A stretch of 64,000 nt of DNA from Prosthecobacter debontii (GCA_945860295.1 CAMAQH010000001.1:1-64000), one strand, 5' to 3'; shown: positions 32,233 to 41,817, counted from the stretch's first letter. The notes: a model not told the origin generated them from the sequence alone. Numbers and translations are program-made.

Positions 32233-33855
32233 CTAACGTGGTGATCGACCGAACCTGTGTTTCAACATCTCCCTCAAAACACCGCGTCGGATTGTCTTGT
32301 TGGAAAGTTCTGTCCCCTGCCACCACCAGCCGTCCTTCTGCATTGTCTGTGCAGCGAGCAGGAAGCGATCACAGACAGTGGCGACATCGGCCTCGGAGAA
32401 GTTAAGGCTGAAGATGAATCGGCCCGTGCCTACCCACGAAAGAGCCAAGCCTTGAGCGCGCAGGTAATACTGCAGCATCCAATTGTAGCGGGACGGCTGC
32501 GTAAAAGACACCGTCCAGATCGTGGACATATTCGTCACCTTCACCGGCAGCCGCGCAGCGCTAAGTCGCTCATTGAACTGTTTAGCCCGGCGGTTCCACG
32601 TTGTGTCGAGATCGTCATACATGGCCTGCACCTCTCGGGTTTGCAGACGCTCAAGGAAGACCTGCATCGCGCCCATTACATAAGGGTGAGAGTTGAAGGT
32701 GCCGCGTGCGAAGCAGATGTCGGCCGGGCGCACCTCACGGAATCTCTTCATCAGTTCACGCTTGCCACACACCACACCCACGGGAAGCCCGCCGCCGAGC
32801 GTCTTGCCGTACGTGACCATGTCCGCTTTCACGCCGAAATACTCCTGCGCTCCACCGGGAGCGAGGCGGAAGCCAAGAAACACTTCGTCAAAAATCAGCA
32901 CAATGCCATTGGCCGTGCAAACCTCGCGCAACTTGCGCAGCCACTCGGTGTAGGCATCACGGTCATAGTGTGCATCACGCCCGCTGTCGATCAGGGCACC
33001 ATCGCCTGGGGCCGCCTTGTTTGGATGCAGAGCCTGCAAGGGATTGACCAGAACGCAGGCGATGTCCTTGCGCGTGCGCAGCACTTGCAGCGTGCGCTCG
33101 CTCATCTCCGCAAGCGTGTATACTTTTCCTGGTGGCATCGGGTTGCCCGGGCCGGGCTGCACATCATCCCACCAGCCATGGTAAGCGCCGCAGAAGCGGA
33201 CGATCTTCTTCCGACGAGTGTGATAACGCGCCAGCCTCACGGCCTGCATCACCGCCTCCGTTCCCGACATGTGGAAGGACACTTCATCCAGACCAGAGAT
33301 GCGGCACAGCTCTTCCGAGATCCATGCGACCGCAGGATGGTAACTGCCAAGCACCGCACCAAGCTGGGCGACCCGCGCGCTGCCTTCTGCGATGCACGAT
33401 TTGTAGAAGTCGTGGCCGAACACGTTCACGCCATAGCAGCCCGTCAAATCAATGAAGCTCTGCCCGTCGAGATCCGTGACCGTCACGCCAGCCGTTGCCT
33501 CGACGAACGAACCCACGGAAATCTTCTCCCGCAAAAACACGCTGTATTGAAACGGCACGCGATAGGCGCTCGTGAACTGAAGATCAGAAATCGTCGCCCG
33601 AGATTGCTTCGTCAGGGCGATGGACTTCGCATGGCGCGTGTTCAGCGTCAGCGCGAGCTGCTCAAAGCCTGCACGTCTGAGTGCCTGCACGTCCGCAGGC
33701 GCTCCGTCGGAGCTGAAGAACTCTTTCTCATCGTAGTAGTAGCCCGGCACCTGCGCAGCAAAGCGCTTGGCCATGCGCGAGTGCCCGATGAGGGAGCGAT
33801 GCTTTGCCCGCGAGAGTTCCACTCGCTGCCGAATAGGCCTCCAGAGAGCTGCCAA
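32233..33855 (-). CDS. Class III PLP aminotransferase, glutamate-1-semialdehyde aminomutase-like
   Basis: A 540-residue PLP enzyme of the class III aminotransferase fold. It shows GCYGVNVFGHD, the phosphate-binding SGTEAVMQAVRLAR, IVRFCGAYHGWWD, DEVFLGFR (Asp to the pyridine N) and the Schiff-base Lys in TYGKTLGGGLPVG. About 90 residues precede the standard domain and look genuine (GHSRMAKRFAAQVPGYYY), so I keep the TTG start at 33855; ATG at 33774 is the alternative. It is unlikely to be heme-pathway HemL because of this extension. It is divergent from the phosphatidylserine decarboxylase gene. Confidence 0.85.
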   Translation of the reverse strand: MAALWRPIRQRVELSRAKHRSLIGHSRMAKRFAAQVPGYYYDEKEFFSSDGAPADVQALRRAGFEQLALTLNTRHAKSIALTKQSRATISDLQFTSAYRVPFQYSVFLREKISVGSFVEATAGVTVTDLDGQSFIDLTGCYGVNVFGHDFYKSCIAEGSARVAQLGAVLGSYHPAVAWISEELCRISGLDEVSFHMSGTEAVMQAVRLARYHTRRKKIVRFCGAYHGWWDDVQPGPGNPMPPGKVYTLAEMSERTLQVLRTRKDIACVLVNPLQALHPNKAAPGDGALIDSGRDAHYDRDAYTEWLRKLREVCTANGIVLIFDEVFLGFRLAPGGAQEYFGVKADMVTYGKTLGGGLPVGVVCGKRELMKRFREVRPADICFARGTFNSHPYVMGAMQVFLERLQTREVQAMYDDLDTTWNRRAKQFNERLSAARLPVKVTNMSTIWTVSFTQPSRYNWMLQYYLRAQGLALSWVGTGRFIFSLNFSEADVATVCDRFLLAAQTMQKDGWWWQGTELSNKTIRRGVLREMLKHRFGRSPR

Positions 33856-33949
33856 TGCTGCCGCCGCGATTGCTGTGTAAGTGACTTGTTCGTTCAGAGG
33901 AATTTCGGGGGTTAATGTACAATTTCTAGGTCCATCTCAGTACCAAACA

Positions 33950-34825
33950 ATGAAAACAATGTTACAGCTTCGACAATGGCGGGACAGGCTCCTGCTGCAA
34001 GAGGACCTCAACTTTCTCCTCACCAATCGCGTTCCAAGGCAGGCACTCACCCGCTTAATGGGACGATTCAGCAAGATCCGGAATCCATGGATTTGTCGGC
34101 TTTCCATCGCCATCTGGCGAATGTTCACTGACCTCGATCTCAGTGAGGCGAAGAAGCAGAGCTTCGACAGTCTGCATGACTGCTTCACTCGCGAGTTGCT
34201 ACCAGGTGTGCGATCCATCGACAGCGATCCCAAGGTTCTCTCCAGCCCTTGCGACGGCATCGTAGGAGCCAGTGGCACCGTGCAGTGCGGTGAAATCTTC
34301 CAAGCCAAAGGCTTCCCTTACCGCGTTGAAGACCTTTTCGGCGATCCCGAGCGGGCCGCTCCGTTCATGAACGGCACCTACGTCACTCTGCGGCTCACCT
34401 CCAGCATGTATCACCGTTTCCACGCGCCCTGCGCAGCGACCATCCAGCACGTCACCTACCTGAGCGGCGACACTTGGAACGTCAACCCCATTGCACTCAG
34501 ACGTGTCGAGCGCCTTTTCTGCCGTAATGAACGCGCCGTCATTCGCATGGCATTGCCAGATGGAACGCCGCTGGCACTCGTGCCCGTAGCCGCCATCCTC
34601 GTCGCGAGCATTCGCCTCCATTTTCTCAATGTGCTGCTGCATCTCCGCTGGCCAGGTCCGAATGAAATGCCGTGTAACCAAGCCGTCGTCAAAGGCGAGG
34701 AACTAGGCTGGTTCGAGCACGGTTCCACGATCATCGTGTTCGCACCACCTGGCTTCACATTGGCTCCAGGAATCGAGACTGGGAAACAGATCCGCATGGG
34801 CCAGGCGTTGCTGAAGTTCGCATAG
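33950..34825 (+). CDS. Phosphatidylserine decarboxylase-family protein
   Basis: About 291 residues from the ATG at 33950. The family features are LSSPCDGIVGASG, the substrate-pocket MYHRFHAP, and the self-cleavage motif GWFEHGSTIIVF, where Ser of G-S-T becomes the pyruvoyl group. Members convert phosphatidylserine to phosphatidylethanolamine at the membrane. The N-terminal arm (residues 1-60) is typical of the longer forms. It is divergent from the aminotransferase and convergent with an alpha/beta hydrolase. It could be the housekeeping Psd or a specialised decarboxylase for another amino lipid. Confidence 0.9.
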   Translation: MKTMLQLRQWRDRLLLQEDLNFLLTNRVPRQALTRLMGRFSKIRNPWICRLSIAIWRMFTDLDLSEAKKQSFDSLHDCFTRELLPGVRSIDSDPKVLSSPCDGIVGASGTVQCGEIFQAKGFPYRVEDLFGDPERAAPFMNGTYVTLRLTSSMYHRFHAPCAATIQHVTYLSGDTWNVNPIALRRVERLFCRNERAVIRMALPDGTPLALVPVAAILVASIRLHFLNVLLHLRWPGPNEMPCNQAVVKGEELGWFEHGSTIIVFAPPGFTLAPGIETGKQIRMGQALLKFA

Positions 34826-34828
34826 TCA

Positions 34829-35530
34829 CTACTCCAACACGTGACTCTTCAGGAATTCAGTGATCAATACCGCCGACGGAACAGGATTGGTGAAGAGACC
34901 CTGATGCGAACCCGCGACCTCAACGATATGCGTTTGAGGCGCGAGGCTCTTCACCTCATCACAGTTGGCGCGCGGGACCACATCATCCTGCGTGAAGGCG
35001 AGATACATCAAAGGCGCAGCGCATTGCCGCAACTCCACACGGACATCCACACCCAACACTGCTCTCGACCGCGCCGCTAAAACCCGTGCTCTCACCCTGC
35101 GCCAAAGCACCGCCTTGGCCCGCCGCAGATCATTGCTCGCAAAGCCAGGGATCACATAGCGAATGCGCCGGACCGCACGGAGCGCCGCTATCACCGGTGT
35201 CCGCGTGATCGAACGAAACCGAGTCAACTCCGGACGCGGAGGCATCACAAACGACGCACACAAGACAACCGCAGATACCTGCGAGGGACGTCGCGCTGCC
35301 AGCATCAAAGCAAGCGGCCCCCCGAAGGAGGAACCAAGAACCGCAAACTTCCCCATCGACGCCACCCTTTGCTCAACCCGATCGATCAGTTCTTCATAAC
35401 TGTTCGTGCCTGCCGCCGGATAGTTCAGGACCACAGGCTTGATCCATGACGGAAGATTGGCCAGCAAAGGACCAAACAAGACCTCCGTCCCATCAAGTCC
35501 GGGAAGAATCACAAGGGAAGTCTCATTCAT
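34829..35530 (-). CDS. Alpha/beta hydrolase
   Basis: About 233 residues from the ATG at 35530 (MNETSLVILPGLDGTE); the frame stays open to 35605. The nucleophile elbow is LGSSFGGPLAL, the acid is probably the Asp pair in FTQDDVVPR, and the catalytic His lies in AGSHQGLFTNP. No signal peptide is seen, so it acts in the cytoplasm. It ends 3 bp from the stop of the phosphatidylserine decarboxylase gene on the other strand. A thioesterase or lipase-like role would suit the lipid surroundings, but that is inference. Confidence 0.85.
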   Translation of the reverse strand: MNETSLVILPGLDGTEVLFGPLLANLPSWIKPVVLNYPAAGTNSYEELIDRVEQRVASMGKFAVLGSSFGGPLALMLAARRPSQVSAVVLCASFVMPPRPELTRFRSITRTPVIAALRAVRRIRYVIPGFASNDLRRAKAVLWRRVRARVLAARSRAVLGVDVRVELRQCAAPLMYLAFTQDDVVPRANCDEVKSLAPQTHIVEVAGSHQGLFTNPVPSAVLITEFLKSHVLE

Positions 35531-35898
35531 TGTTTGATCGCGAGCACTGTTCTCGAGTCTGTTATCAATCGTTTCATCAATCCCTTCAATCGTCATTAGG
35601 ATCACAACTCAGCATCGCTAGCTGCGAAACAAACGAAACCCTGTGCAACGATCTCGTCACTGATCCACCTGGCCCAGGCCTAATTTGTCCATCATTGGAC
35701 TTGTTCCCGGATAATTTTGAGAGCTGCGCTGCCTGTGAAAACCGCCTTAAAATTGAGGAGAAACACGAGTTTTGACCGAAAAATGACGTGATTTTTGTAG
35801 CCCTTGGCTCGCGAGGAACAAGTCTATTCCCATGGGGTAATTCAAGGCCTTGAGACGCTCGGCCGCGCTTTTGAAAATTATGACGCCATCGGCCGCTG
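35531..35898. other. Intergenic stretch with no gene seen
   Basis: No convincing coding frame, RNA gene or repeat was seen in these 368 bp. They should hold the promoter of the minus-strand hydrolase. The right part abuts the decayed gene at 35899 and may include its unrecognisable 5' portion. Confidence 0.4.
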
Positions 35899-36559
35899 AT
35901 GTCCTTGGAGAAGCATTGCGCGGACATCAGTCCTATTAGCGGCCTGCATCACCCGATGGTTCTCGGCAAGCATCACAACTGTGAGAAGGCTTGGCTCACT
36001 GGCGCGAACGTTCCGGGCGATGGCGGTGTCTTTCGCAACACCGTGTCTGCTGACCAACTCATCGCTGAGGTGCATGCTGCAGCCACACGTTTATCCTCAC
36101 TAGAAATGGCCATCGAGGGCACTTCACTCGCCACAGCGCAGTAACTCGAACGCCGCCTTGTGCACATTTGCGAGCTTGGCCTGCCCGGTTGGGTTACTGC
36201 TGTCGAGGATGAGCCGCAGCTCGTCACCGTCACTTTCTTTGGCAATGTGGATGCCAAGCTCTTCGACGAACTCACTCGCGTGGACCCCAATGGCCCGCTG
36301 CCGACCAATGATCCGCGCGGCGGCCTTGCCGTCGCCCGCGAGAGACTCACGACCCACGCCTCTGCGAATGACCGCAAAACCGGCGGCATCCTTGAAGGCA
36401 AAAATCCCCATCGAACCCGGCGGCAGCGGCATTCAGATCAAGCTCAAGATGGACATGATGCTTGAAGGCTGCCGCCCAAGGCGCATCGTGCACTTTTACC
36501 CGCCGACTTGGAAAGTGAAAGCGCTGCCGAAGAAAGAAGAGTTCTTCGGACGCGAGTAA
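35899..36559 (+). pseudogene. Decayed gene of unknown function
   Basis: One protein-like reading can be followed across two frames. Frame A runs from 35899, passes an in-frame TAA at 36142-36144 (after ATAQ), and continues through VHICELGLPGWVTAVEDEP and LAVARERLTTH to about 36400. The reading then shifts by one base into a second frame with IPIEPGGSGIQIKLKMDMM and FYPPTWKVKALPKKEEFFGRE, ending at 36559. The good amino-acid composition in both frames argues for a real former protein of about 220 residues, damaged by one nonsense change and one frameshift. I do not recognise the family. Confidence 0.65.
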
Positions 36560-36590
36560 CCATCACATCGCTCACCCATCATCCCCACTC

Positions 36591-37589
36591 ATGAAACCAG
36601 CCATCCTTGCCATTCTCGCCCTACCGTTCGCAACCAGCCAAGCGCTAGATACTCACGTCGAAGCCGTCACCCGCATCGTCGAAGGCGCGAAAGGCAAAGT
36701 CGAGAAAACCGATGACGGCCAAAGCCTCAGGCTCGTCGATCTCCAAGTGCCCAATGCCGGACCGCATGACCACCGCAAAGATGATCCGTATGACGCGGCC
36801 TTCTTTGAACATCTCAGCCACATCATCACGCTCGAATCGCTGAACGTCATCTCAACGAAAGCGAACGACGAGTGGATCGCGCCGCTCGGGAAGCTTACGA
36901 ATCTCAAGACGCTTCGTTTCACCAACAACGGCAAGCTCACCGATGCTGGGATGGAACATTTCGCGGGATTGAAAAACCTCGAAGCCTTCTCTTTCGTCGG
37001 CACGCAGATCACGGGCAAAGCCTATGCGAAGTTCGAAGGCTTCACTAAGCTCATCAAAGTGAGCCATCGCGGCAGTAGCATCAATGATGAGGGCCTTGCA
37101 GAACTCTGCGCTCACCTGCCAAACCTCGAAAGCATCAGCCTCGCTCACGCCAAATTCACCGATGCCGGAGCCGTACATCTAGCCAAGCTCACCAAGCTCA
37201 AAGGCCTCGAAATAGGCACTTCCGAAGCGACTCCACAGGCGCTGACTCACCTGGCCAAACTCCCACTCCTCGAATCCCTGCAACTCGGCGAAGGTTTCGA
37301 CTCCATCGAATGTATTCCTTTGATCAAAGGCATCGCCACACTGCGCCGCCTCACCCTGACCAACGCCACGAAGTTAACCGATGCCGAGTTAAAGACAGTC
37401 ACCTGCCTCACACAGCTCGAACACCTCGAACTAGGCAAGGTGCCATTTCCCGATGAGCGTCTTCCTGTGGTCAAAGATTTTGCCTTTCTCAAGTCCATGC
37501 GCCTTGTGCCGGTGAAGGATCCTTTTAGCGATGAGGCTCAGGCCAAAATCAAACTTCTAGTGCCGAAGACAGCGTTGCAATTCAAATAG
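36591..37589 (+). CDS. Exported leucine-rich repeat protein
   Basis: A 332-residue protein with a signal peptide (about 1-18) and about eight leucine-rich repeats of 23-25 residues (LTNLKTLRFTNNGKLTDAGMEHFAGLKNLEAFSF type). The T-D-A-G turn is typical of the LRRs in Planctomycetota and Verrucomicrobiota. Repeats of this kind form a curved binding surface. No catalytic domain is attached. It precedes the sulfatase at 37618 by 28 bp on the same strand, so the two may be cotranscribed. A ligand is not predictable. Confidence 0.85.
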   Translation: MKPAILAILALPFATSQALDTHVEAVTRIVEGAKGKVEKTDDGQSLRLVDLQVPNAGPHDHRKDDPYDAAFFEHLSHIITLESLNVISTKANDEWIAPLGKLTNLKTLRFTNNGKLTDAGMEHFAGLKNLEAFSFVGTQITGKAYAKFEGFTKLIKVSHRGSSINDEGLAELCAHLPNLESISLAHAKFTDAGAVHLAKLTKLKGLEIGTSEATPQALTHLAKLPLLESLQLGEGFDSIECIPLIKGIATLRRLTLTNATKLTDAELKTVTCLTQLEHLELGKVPFPDERLPVVKDFAFLKSMRLVPVKDPFSDEAQAKIKLLVPKTALQFK

Positions 37590-37617
37590 GTACGCGAGTG
37601 CGATTAGCAGACCCATC

Positions 37618-38946
37618 ATGAGAAATCTGTGCTTCATCCTGGGCCTTTTGTGCTCGTCGCTTTTCGCGGCATCGCCGCCAAACATCCTACTCATCTTTGC
37701 CGATGATCATGGCTATGGCGATGTCTCCGCCTACCACGCCTCCGATGTGCGCACGCCAAATATCGACCGCATTGGCAGCGAGGGCATTCTTTTCACGGCG
37801 ATGCGAGCAAACTGTACCGTGTGCTCACCTTCACGCGCAGCTTTGCTCACGGGACGCTACGCGGATCGTGTCGGCGTACCGGGTGTGATCCGTACCAAGC
37901 CGGAGGACTCCTGGGGCTACTTCAAACAGGGTGTGCCGACGATTGCAGATGAATTGAAAAAGGCAGGCTATCACACAGGCATCATCGGCAAATGGCACCT
38001 CGGCCTGGAATCACCGAACACGCCGAACGAGCGCGGTTTTGACCACTTCCACGGCTTCCTCGGCGACATGATGGACAGCTACACGACGCATCTGCGCGGC
38101 GGTCAAAACTTCATGCGCCTCAACAACAAAGTCATTGATCCGCAGGGCCACGCGACAGACATCTTCACCGATTGGGCCAGCGATTACATCCGCGAGCGAG
38201 CCAAAACAAAGGACAAGCCGTTCTTCCTCTACCTCGCTTACAACGCGCCGCATTTCCCCATCGAACCGCCTGCCGAATGGCTAGCAAAGGTCCAAGCGCG
38301 TGCGCCTCAACTCGACGAGAAACGAGCGATGAACGTGGCCTTTGTGGAGCATCTCGATGATCGCATCGGACAGGTGCTTGCTGCACTTAAAGAGTCCGGT
38401 TTGGAAGAAAACACCGTGGTCGTTTTCAGCGCGGACAATGGCGGCTCGCTCCCACACGGCCAGAACAACGACCCATGGCGTGGGGGCAAGCAGGACCACT
38501 ACGACGGCGGTCTGTGCGTGCCTTTCATGATGCGCTGGCCTGCTCAAATTAAGCCCGGTAGCCGCAGCGACTACCAAGGTTTGAACTTCGATCTCTTCCC
38601 CACTTTCCTCGAACTCGCGGGAGCCAAGCGCTCGCCTGAACTCGATGCTGTGAGCCTCGTGCCCATTCTCAAAGGCGGCACCATCACCACACGGCGCGAT
38701 CTTTATTTTGTTCGACGCGAAGGCGGCAAAACGTACGGCGGCAAGAACTACGAAGCACTCATTCGCGGCGATTGGAAGCTCATGCAAAACGATCCCTATA
38801 GCCCGCTTGAGCTCTACAATCTCAGGCACGATCCGCAGGAAAAGACCAACGTCGCCACCAAGGCACCGAAGATCTTCAACGAGATGGCCGAGGGCCTGCG
38901 AAAACACATCCAGCGCGGCGGCAGCACGCCATGGCAGAGGCCGTGA
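37618..38946 (+). CDS. Exported sulfatase (S1 family)
   Basis: A 442-residue sulfatase with a signal peptide (MRNLCFILGLLCSSLFAA), metal site FADDHGYGD, C69-S-P-S-R73 followed by AALLTGRYADRVG, GKWHLGLE, and FSADNGGSL. It is in a same-strand run with the LRR gene, a pectate lyase and a glycoside-hydrolase-like gene, so it likely works on a pectin-like or mixed sulfated polysaccharide outside the cytoplasm. The start ATG is the only one giving the signal peptide. Confidence 0.93.
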   Translation: MRNLCFILGLLCSSLFAASPPNILLIFADDHGYGDVSAYHASDVRTPNIDRIGSEGILFTAMRANCTVCSPSRAALLTGRYADRVGVPGVIRTKPEDSWGYFKQGVPTIADELKKAGYHTGIIGKWHLGLESPNTPNERGFDHFHGFLGDMMDSYTTHLRGGQNFMRLNNKVIDPQGHATDIFTDWASDYIRERAKTKDKPFFLYLAYNAPHFPIEPPAEWLAKVQARAPQLDEKRAMNVAFVEHLDDRIGQVLAALKESGLEENTVVVFSADNGGSLPHGQNNDPWRGGKQDHYDGGLCVPFMMRWPAQIKPGSRSDYQGLNFDLFPTFLELAGAKRSPELDAVSLVPILKGGTITTRRDLYFVRREGGKTYGGKNYEALIRGDWKLMQNDPYSPLELYNLRHDPQEKTNVATKAPKIFNEMAEGLRKHIQRGGSTPWQRP

Positions 38947-39024
38947 TGCCTCGGTAACATGACGGCTGAACAATCGCATTTGCGTTCTCTCTGGAGGCGG
39001 TGTCGTCTTGGGCACTGTCAACGT

Positions 39025-40254
39025 ATGCGCGTACAACTGCTCCCACTCCTCTTTGTCACCTCCATCGCTGCGGCAGAAGAAAAGCCTTTCACCATGCTCA
39101 CCGATGAGCTGCTCGCGAAGCTCCCCGAAGCCCAGCGGGCGGAATGGACGGCCTACATCGCCCAATCGCGTGCGTCTGCCGCTGAAGAGCACCGTCTTCT
39201 CGATGAAGAACGCATCAAGGGCGAGGCGAAGCCAGCGCCGGGCTATCGCGCTGAGTTTGAGTTCGATAGCGACACGCCTGCGGAGTGGTTCGCCAGCAAG
39301 GAAAACCTTAAGCTCGCCGACATCGTCATCAGCTACCAGACACCGACCGGCGGCTGGTCAAAGGCGGTCGATTACATGAAAGGCTCGCGCCAGCCCGGCA
39401 CGCACTGGACCGCGCAAACCGGCGATGCCTGGCACTACTGCGGCACCTTTGACAACCGCACCACGACCGAGCAGATCAATTTCCTCGCCGGAGTCTTCAC
39501 CGCCACGAAGCACGACGACGTGAAGACCGCGCTGATGAAGGGCCTCGACTACGTATTCGCCGCGCAGTATCCGAACGGCGGCTGGCCTCAAAATTACCCT
39601 GTCGAGCGCGGCTACCACGAGGCCATCACGCTCAATGACGACGCCATGGTGCACATCCTCGAGGTCCTGCACGACCTCGCCGAGGGCGACAACCACTTCG
39701 CCTTCGCCGATGTCCCGCTGAAGCAGCGTGCGCAGGCCGCTTTCGACAAAGGCATCGCCAACATCGCCGCCATGCAGGTCCGCATCAACGGCCAGCCCAC
39801 AGTCTGGTGTGCGCAGCATCATCCGCTCACGCTCGAGCCCGTCAAAGCCCGCGCCAAAGAGCCGCCGTCCCTCAGCGGCGGCGAATCCGCGAACCTCGTG
39901 AAGTTCCTCATGCGCAGCGGCCCCACCACGCCCGAGGTCGTCGCCATGATCGAGGCCGCGCTGAAGTGGTTCGACGCCCACCGCCTCACCGGCCTGCGCA
40001 AAACAAAGAACGACCAGGGCAAGACCGACTACATCGCCGACCCCGCCTCCACCGACGTGCTCTGGGCCCGCTTCTACGACCTCCAAACCGCCAAACCCAT
40101 CTTCGCCGGTGCCGACGACGGCATCGTTTATTCCACCTTCCAGGAAATGGCCGCCAAAAACAAAGTCGCCTACGACTTCTTCAGCACCCGCCCCGCCGAA
40201 CTCCTCGGCAAGGAACTCCCACGGTGGAAGAAGCGGCTGGAGAAGGAGAAATGA
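39025..40254 (+). CDS. pelA: Exported pectate lyase, PL10-type
   Basis: About 409 residues from the ATG at 39025 with signal peptide RVQLLPLLFVTSIAAA. It has the PL10 pectate lyase landmarks: TPTGGWSKAVDY, GTFDNRTTTEQINFLA, YPNGGWPQNYP, ITLNDDAMVHIL (the Asp pair binds Ca2+) and a C-terminal LWARFYDLQTAKPIF block. PL10 enzymes cleave polygalacturonate by beta-elimination. It begins 78 bp after the sulfatase stop, in the same direction. A catalytic Arg is expected in the central region but I did not fix its position. Confidence 0.9.
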   Translation: MRVQLLPLLFVTSIAAAEEKPFTMLTDELLAKLPEAQRAEWTAYIAQSRASAAEEHRLLDEERIKGEAKPAPGYRAEFEFDSDTPAEWFASKENLKLADIVISYQTPTGGWSKAVDYMKGSRQPGTHWTAQTGDAWHYCGTFDNRTTTEQINFLAGVFTATKHDDVKTALMKGLDYVFAAQYPNGGWPQNYPVERGYHEAITLNDDAMVHILEVLHDLAEGDNHFAFADVPLKQRAQAAFDKGIANIAAMQVRINGQPTVWCAQHHPLTLEPVKARAKEPPSLSGGESANLVKFLMRSGPTTPEVVAMIEAALKWFDAHRLTGLRKTKNDQGKTDYIADPASTDVLWARFYDLQTAKPIFAGADDGIVYSTFQEMAAKNKVAYDFFSTRPAELLGKELPRWKKRLEKEK

Positions 40255-40297
40255 AGCGATATTTCCCAAATCAGAATCGATCAGCCACCTCAAACTC

Positions 40298-40660
40298 ATG
40301 CCTCCCTACTGGTTCTCATTCGTGCAAAGGCACGGCTTGATTGGTCGCGAAGTCTCCGTTCCTGCGGAGTGTGACAGCTCCGGTGTTGGTGCTGAGATCG
40401 AAATCCTCGACGAGTCGGGCATTCAATCCGAACAAACCGACCTCTATCCGGGAATTGCCGTAGCTGAGGCTGGTTATGTTCCAGTCGGCGGATGCAATAT
40501 CGGGACTGGTGACCCCTATTTCATCAACACCCGCGATGGAGAAGGAGGGCCATTGTATCGAATTTATCATGATGAGGTCGTTGATGAGCACTTTGACGCG
40601 ACCAAGGCGATTGCTGTGGTTCTCAAAGACTACCGAGAGCTACTGGACTTTGTAGGCTAG
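40298..40660 (+). CDS. SMI1/KNR4 (SUKH) family protein
   Basis: A 120-residue cytoplasmic protein. The core PLYRIYHDEVVDEHFDATKAIAVVLKDYRELLDF and the earlier PVGGCNIGTGDPYFINT match the SUKH (SMI1/KNR4) fold. In bacteria these are often immunity proteins for contact-dependent or polymorphic toxins. No toxin gene adjoins it. It lies between the pectate lyase gene and a glycoside-hydrolase-like gene, 43 bp after the former. A neutral regulatory role is possible. Confidence 0.8.
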   Translation: MPPYWFSFVQRHGLIGREVSVPAECDSSGVGAEIEILDESGIQSEQTDLYPGIAVAEAGYVPVGGCNIGTGDPYFINTRDGEGGPLYRIYHDEVVDEHFDATKAIAVVLKDYRELLDFVG

Positions 40661-40671
40661 TGAGTCCGTCC

Positions 40672-41817
40672 ATGCGCCTCCTCTTCTCGTCATTCGTCAT
40701 TCTGGTTTCGTCATTGGCGGCGGAGCCGCCCAACATGCTTCTCGGTACGCAGGCCATCGGCGGGCGGTATCAGTTCACGCAGGACGAGCCTTTGCTGGAG
40801 AGTGCGAAGCTGATCGCGGAACTCGGGTCGGGCATCATGAAGTTCTCCATCTCGAAGCAGGCTTCGTTTGGCCAAACGAAGGCGAATGTGCGCGGCAGCA
40901 ATCCCGGCCTCCAAACACTCTCCGAGATCGCGGAGAAGGAGCCGACGCATCGCGCGGTGCTCGACATGCCGTTCACGCACGTTTTCATCTGGGCCTATCC
41001 CTTCACCACGCATGGCAGTGCGGGCACCTTCAAGCCCGCCGAGCGCGATCTGGAGTATCGCGAGATGTTTGAACTCGTCGCGCATCTGCTGCGCACTTAC
41101 AGCGGCAGCGGCAAACAATTCTACCTCGGCCACTGGGAGGGCGATTGGCATCTGCGACCGCACTTTGACCCGAAACAGCCCTTCCCGTCGCCCTTTGGCG
41201 AGAACTTCATCGCCTGGCTCAAGGTCCGCCAGCAGGCCATCGACGACGCGAAGCGCGACACGCCGCATCAAAACGTCGAAGTCTGGCACTACACCGAGGC
41301 GAACCTCGTCGAGCCCTTCCTGAAAGGCGGCCAATGCCTCGCCAACGACATCCTCCGACAGGTGGACGTCGATTTCGTCAGCTACTCCTGCTACGACAGC
41401 CTCCAGCGCGGCATCCGCGACGATCTCCACGCCGCGCTCGACCATCTCGAGTCGAAACTGAAGCCCAAGCCCGGTATCTCCGGCAAACGCGTCTTCATCG
41501 GCGAATACGGCTTCCCCGTACGGCGCTACTCGCCTGAGGAGCAAAACCGCAAAAGCATCGAAACCATGATCGCTGCCATCGAATGGGGCTGCCCCTTCGT
41601 GCTCTACTGGGAACTCTACGACAACGAAGGCACACCCGAAAAACCCGGCGGCTTCTGGCTCATCAACGAAAAGAACGAGAAGCAGCCCGTCTGGCACACC
41701 CACCAGCGCTATTTCGAGTGGGCGAGGAAGCACATCGCTGACTCCCAACAACGCACCGGCAAGTCCATCACCGACGCCGACTTCCGCGCGGCGGCCCTGG
41801 AATATCTGCGCCGATAG
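40672..41817 (+). CDS. Exported TIM-barrel glycoside-hydrolase-like protein
   Basis: About 381 residues from the ATG at 40672; a GTG at 40660 is in frame. It has a signal peptide (LLFSSFVILVSSLAA). The sequence has TIM-barrel features with acidic residues at strand ends: LGHWEGDW, EVWHYTEANLVEP, KRVFIGEYGFP and FVLYWELYDNE. The last two suit a nucleophile/acid pair of a clan A-like glycoside hydrolase. I cannot assign a CAZy family. Position after the pectate lyase suggests a polysaccharide side-chain or oligosaccharide target. Confidence 0.7.
   Translation: MRLLFSSFVILVSSLAAEPPNMLLGTQAIGGRYQFTQDEPLLESAKLIAELGSGIMKFSISKQASFGQTKANVRGSNPGLQTLSEIAEKEPTHRAVLDMPFTHVFIWAYPFTTHGSAGTFKPAERDLEYREMFELVAHLLRTYSGSGKQFYLGHWEGDWHLRPHFDPKQPFPSPFGENFIAWLKVRQQAIDDAKRDTPHQNVEVWHYTEANLVEPFLKGGQCLANDILRQVDVDFVSYSCYDSLQRGIRDDLHAALDHLESKLKPKPGISGKRVFIGEYGFPVRRYSPEEQNRKSIETMIAAIEWGCPFVLYWELYDNEGTPEKPGGFWLINEKNEKQPVWHTHQRYFEWARKHIADSQQRTGKSITDADFRAAALEYLRR

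Noticed and set aside
32257-33915. 552-residue plus-strand frame opposite the aminotransferase
   Set aside because: Composition is typical of an antisense shadow, and the minus strand has clear PLP-enzyme motifs.
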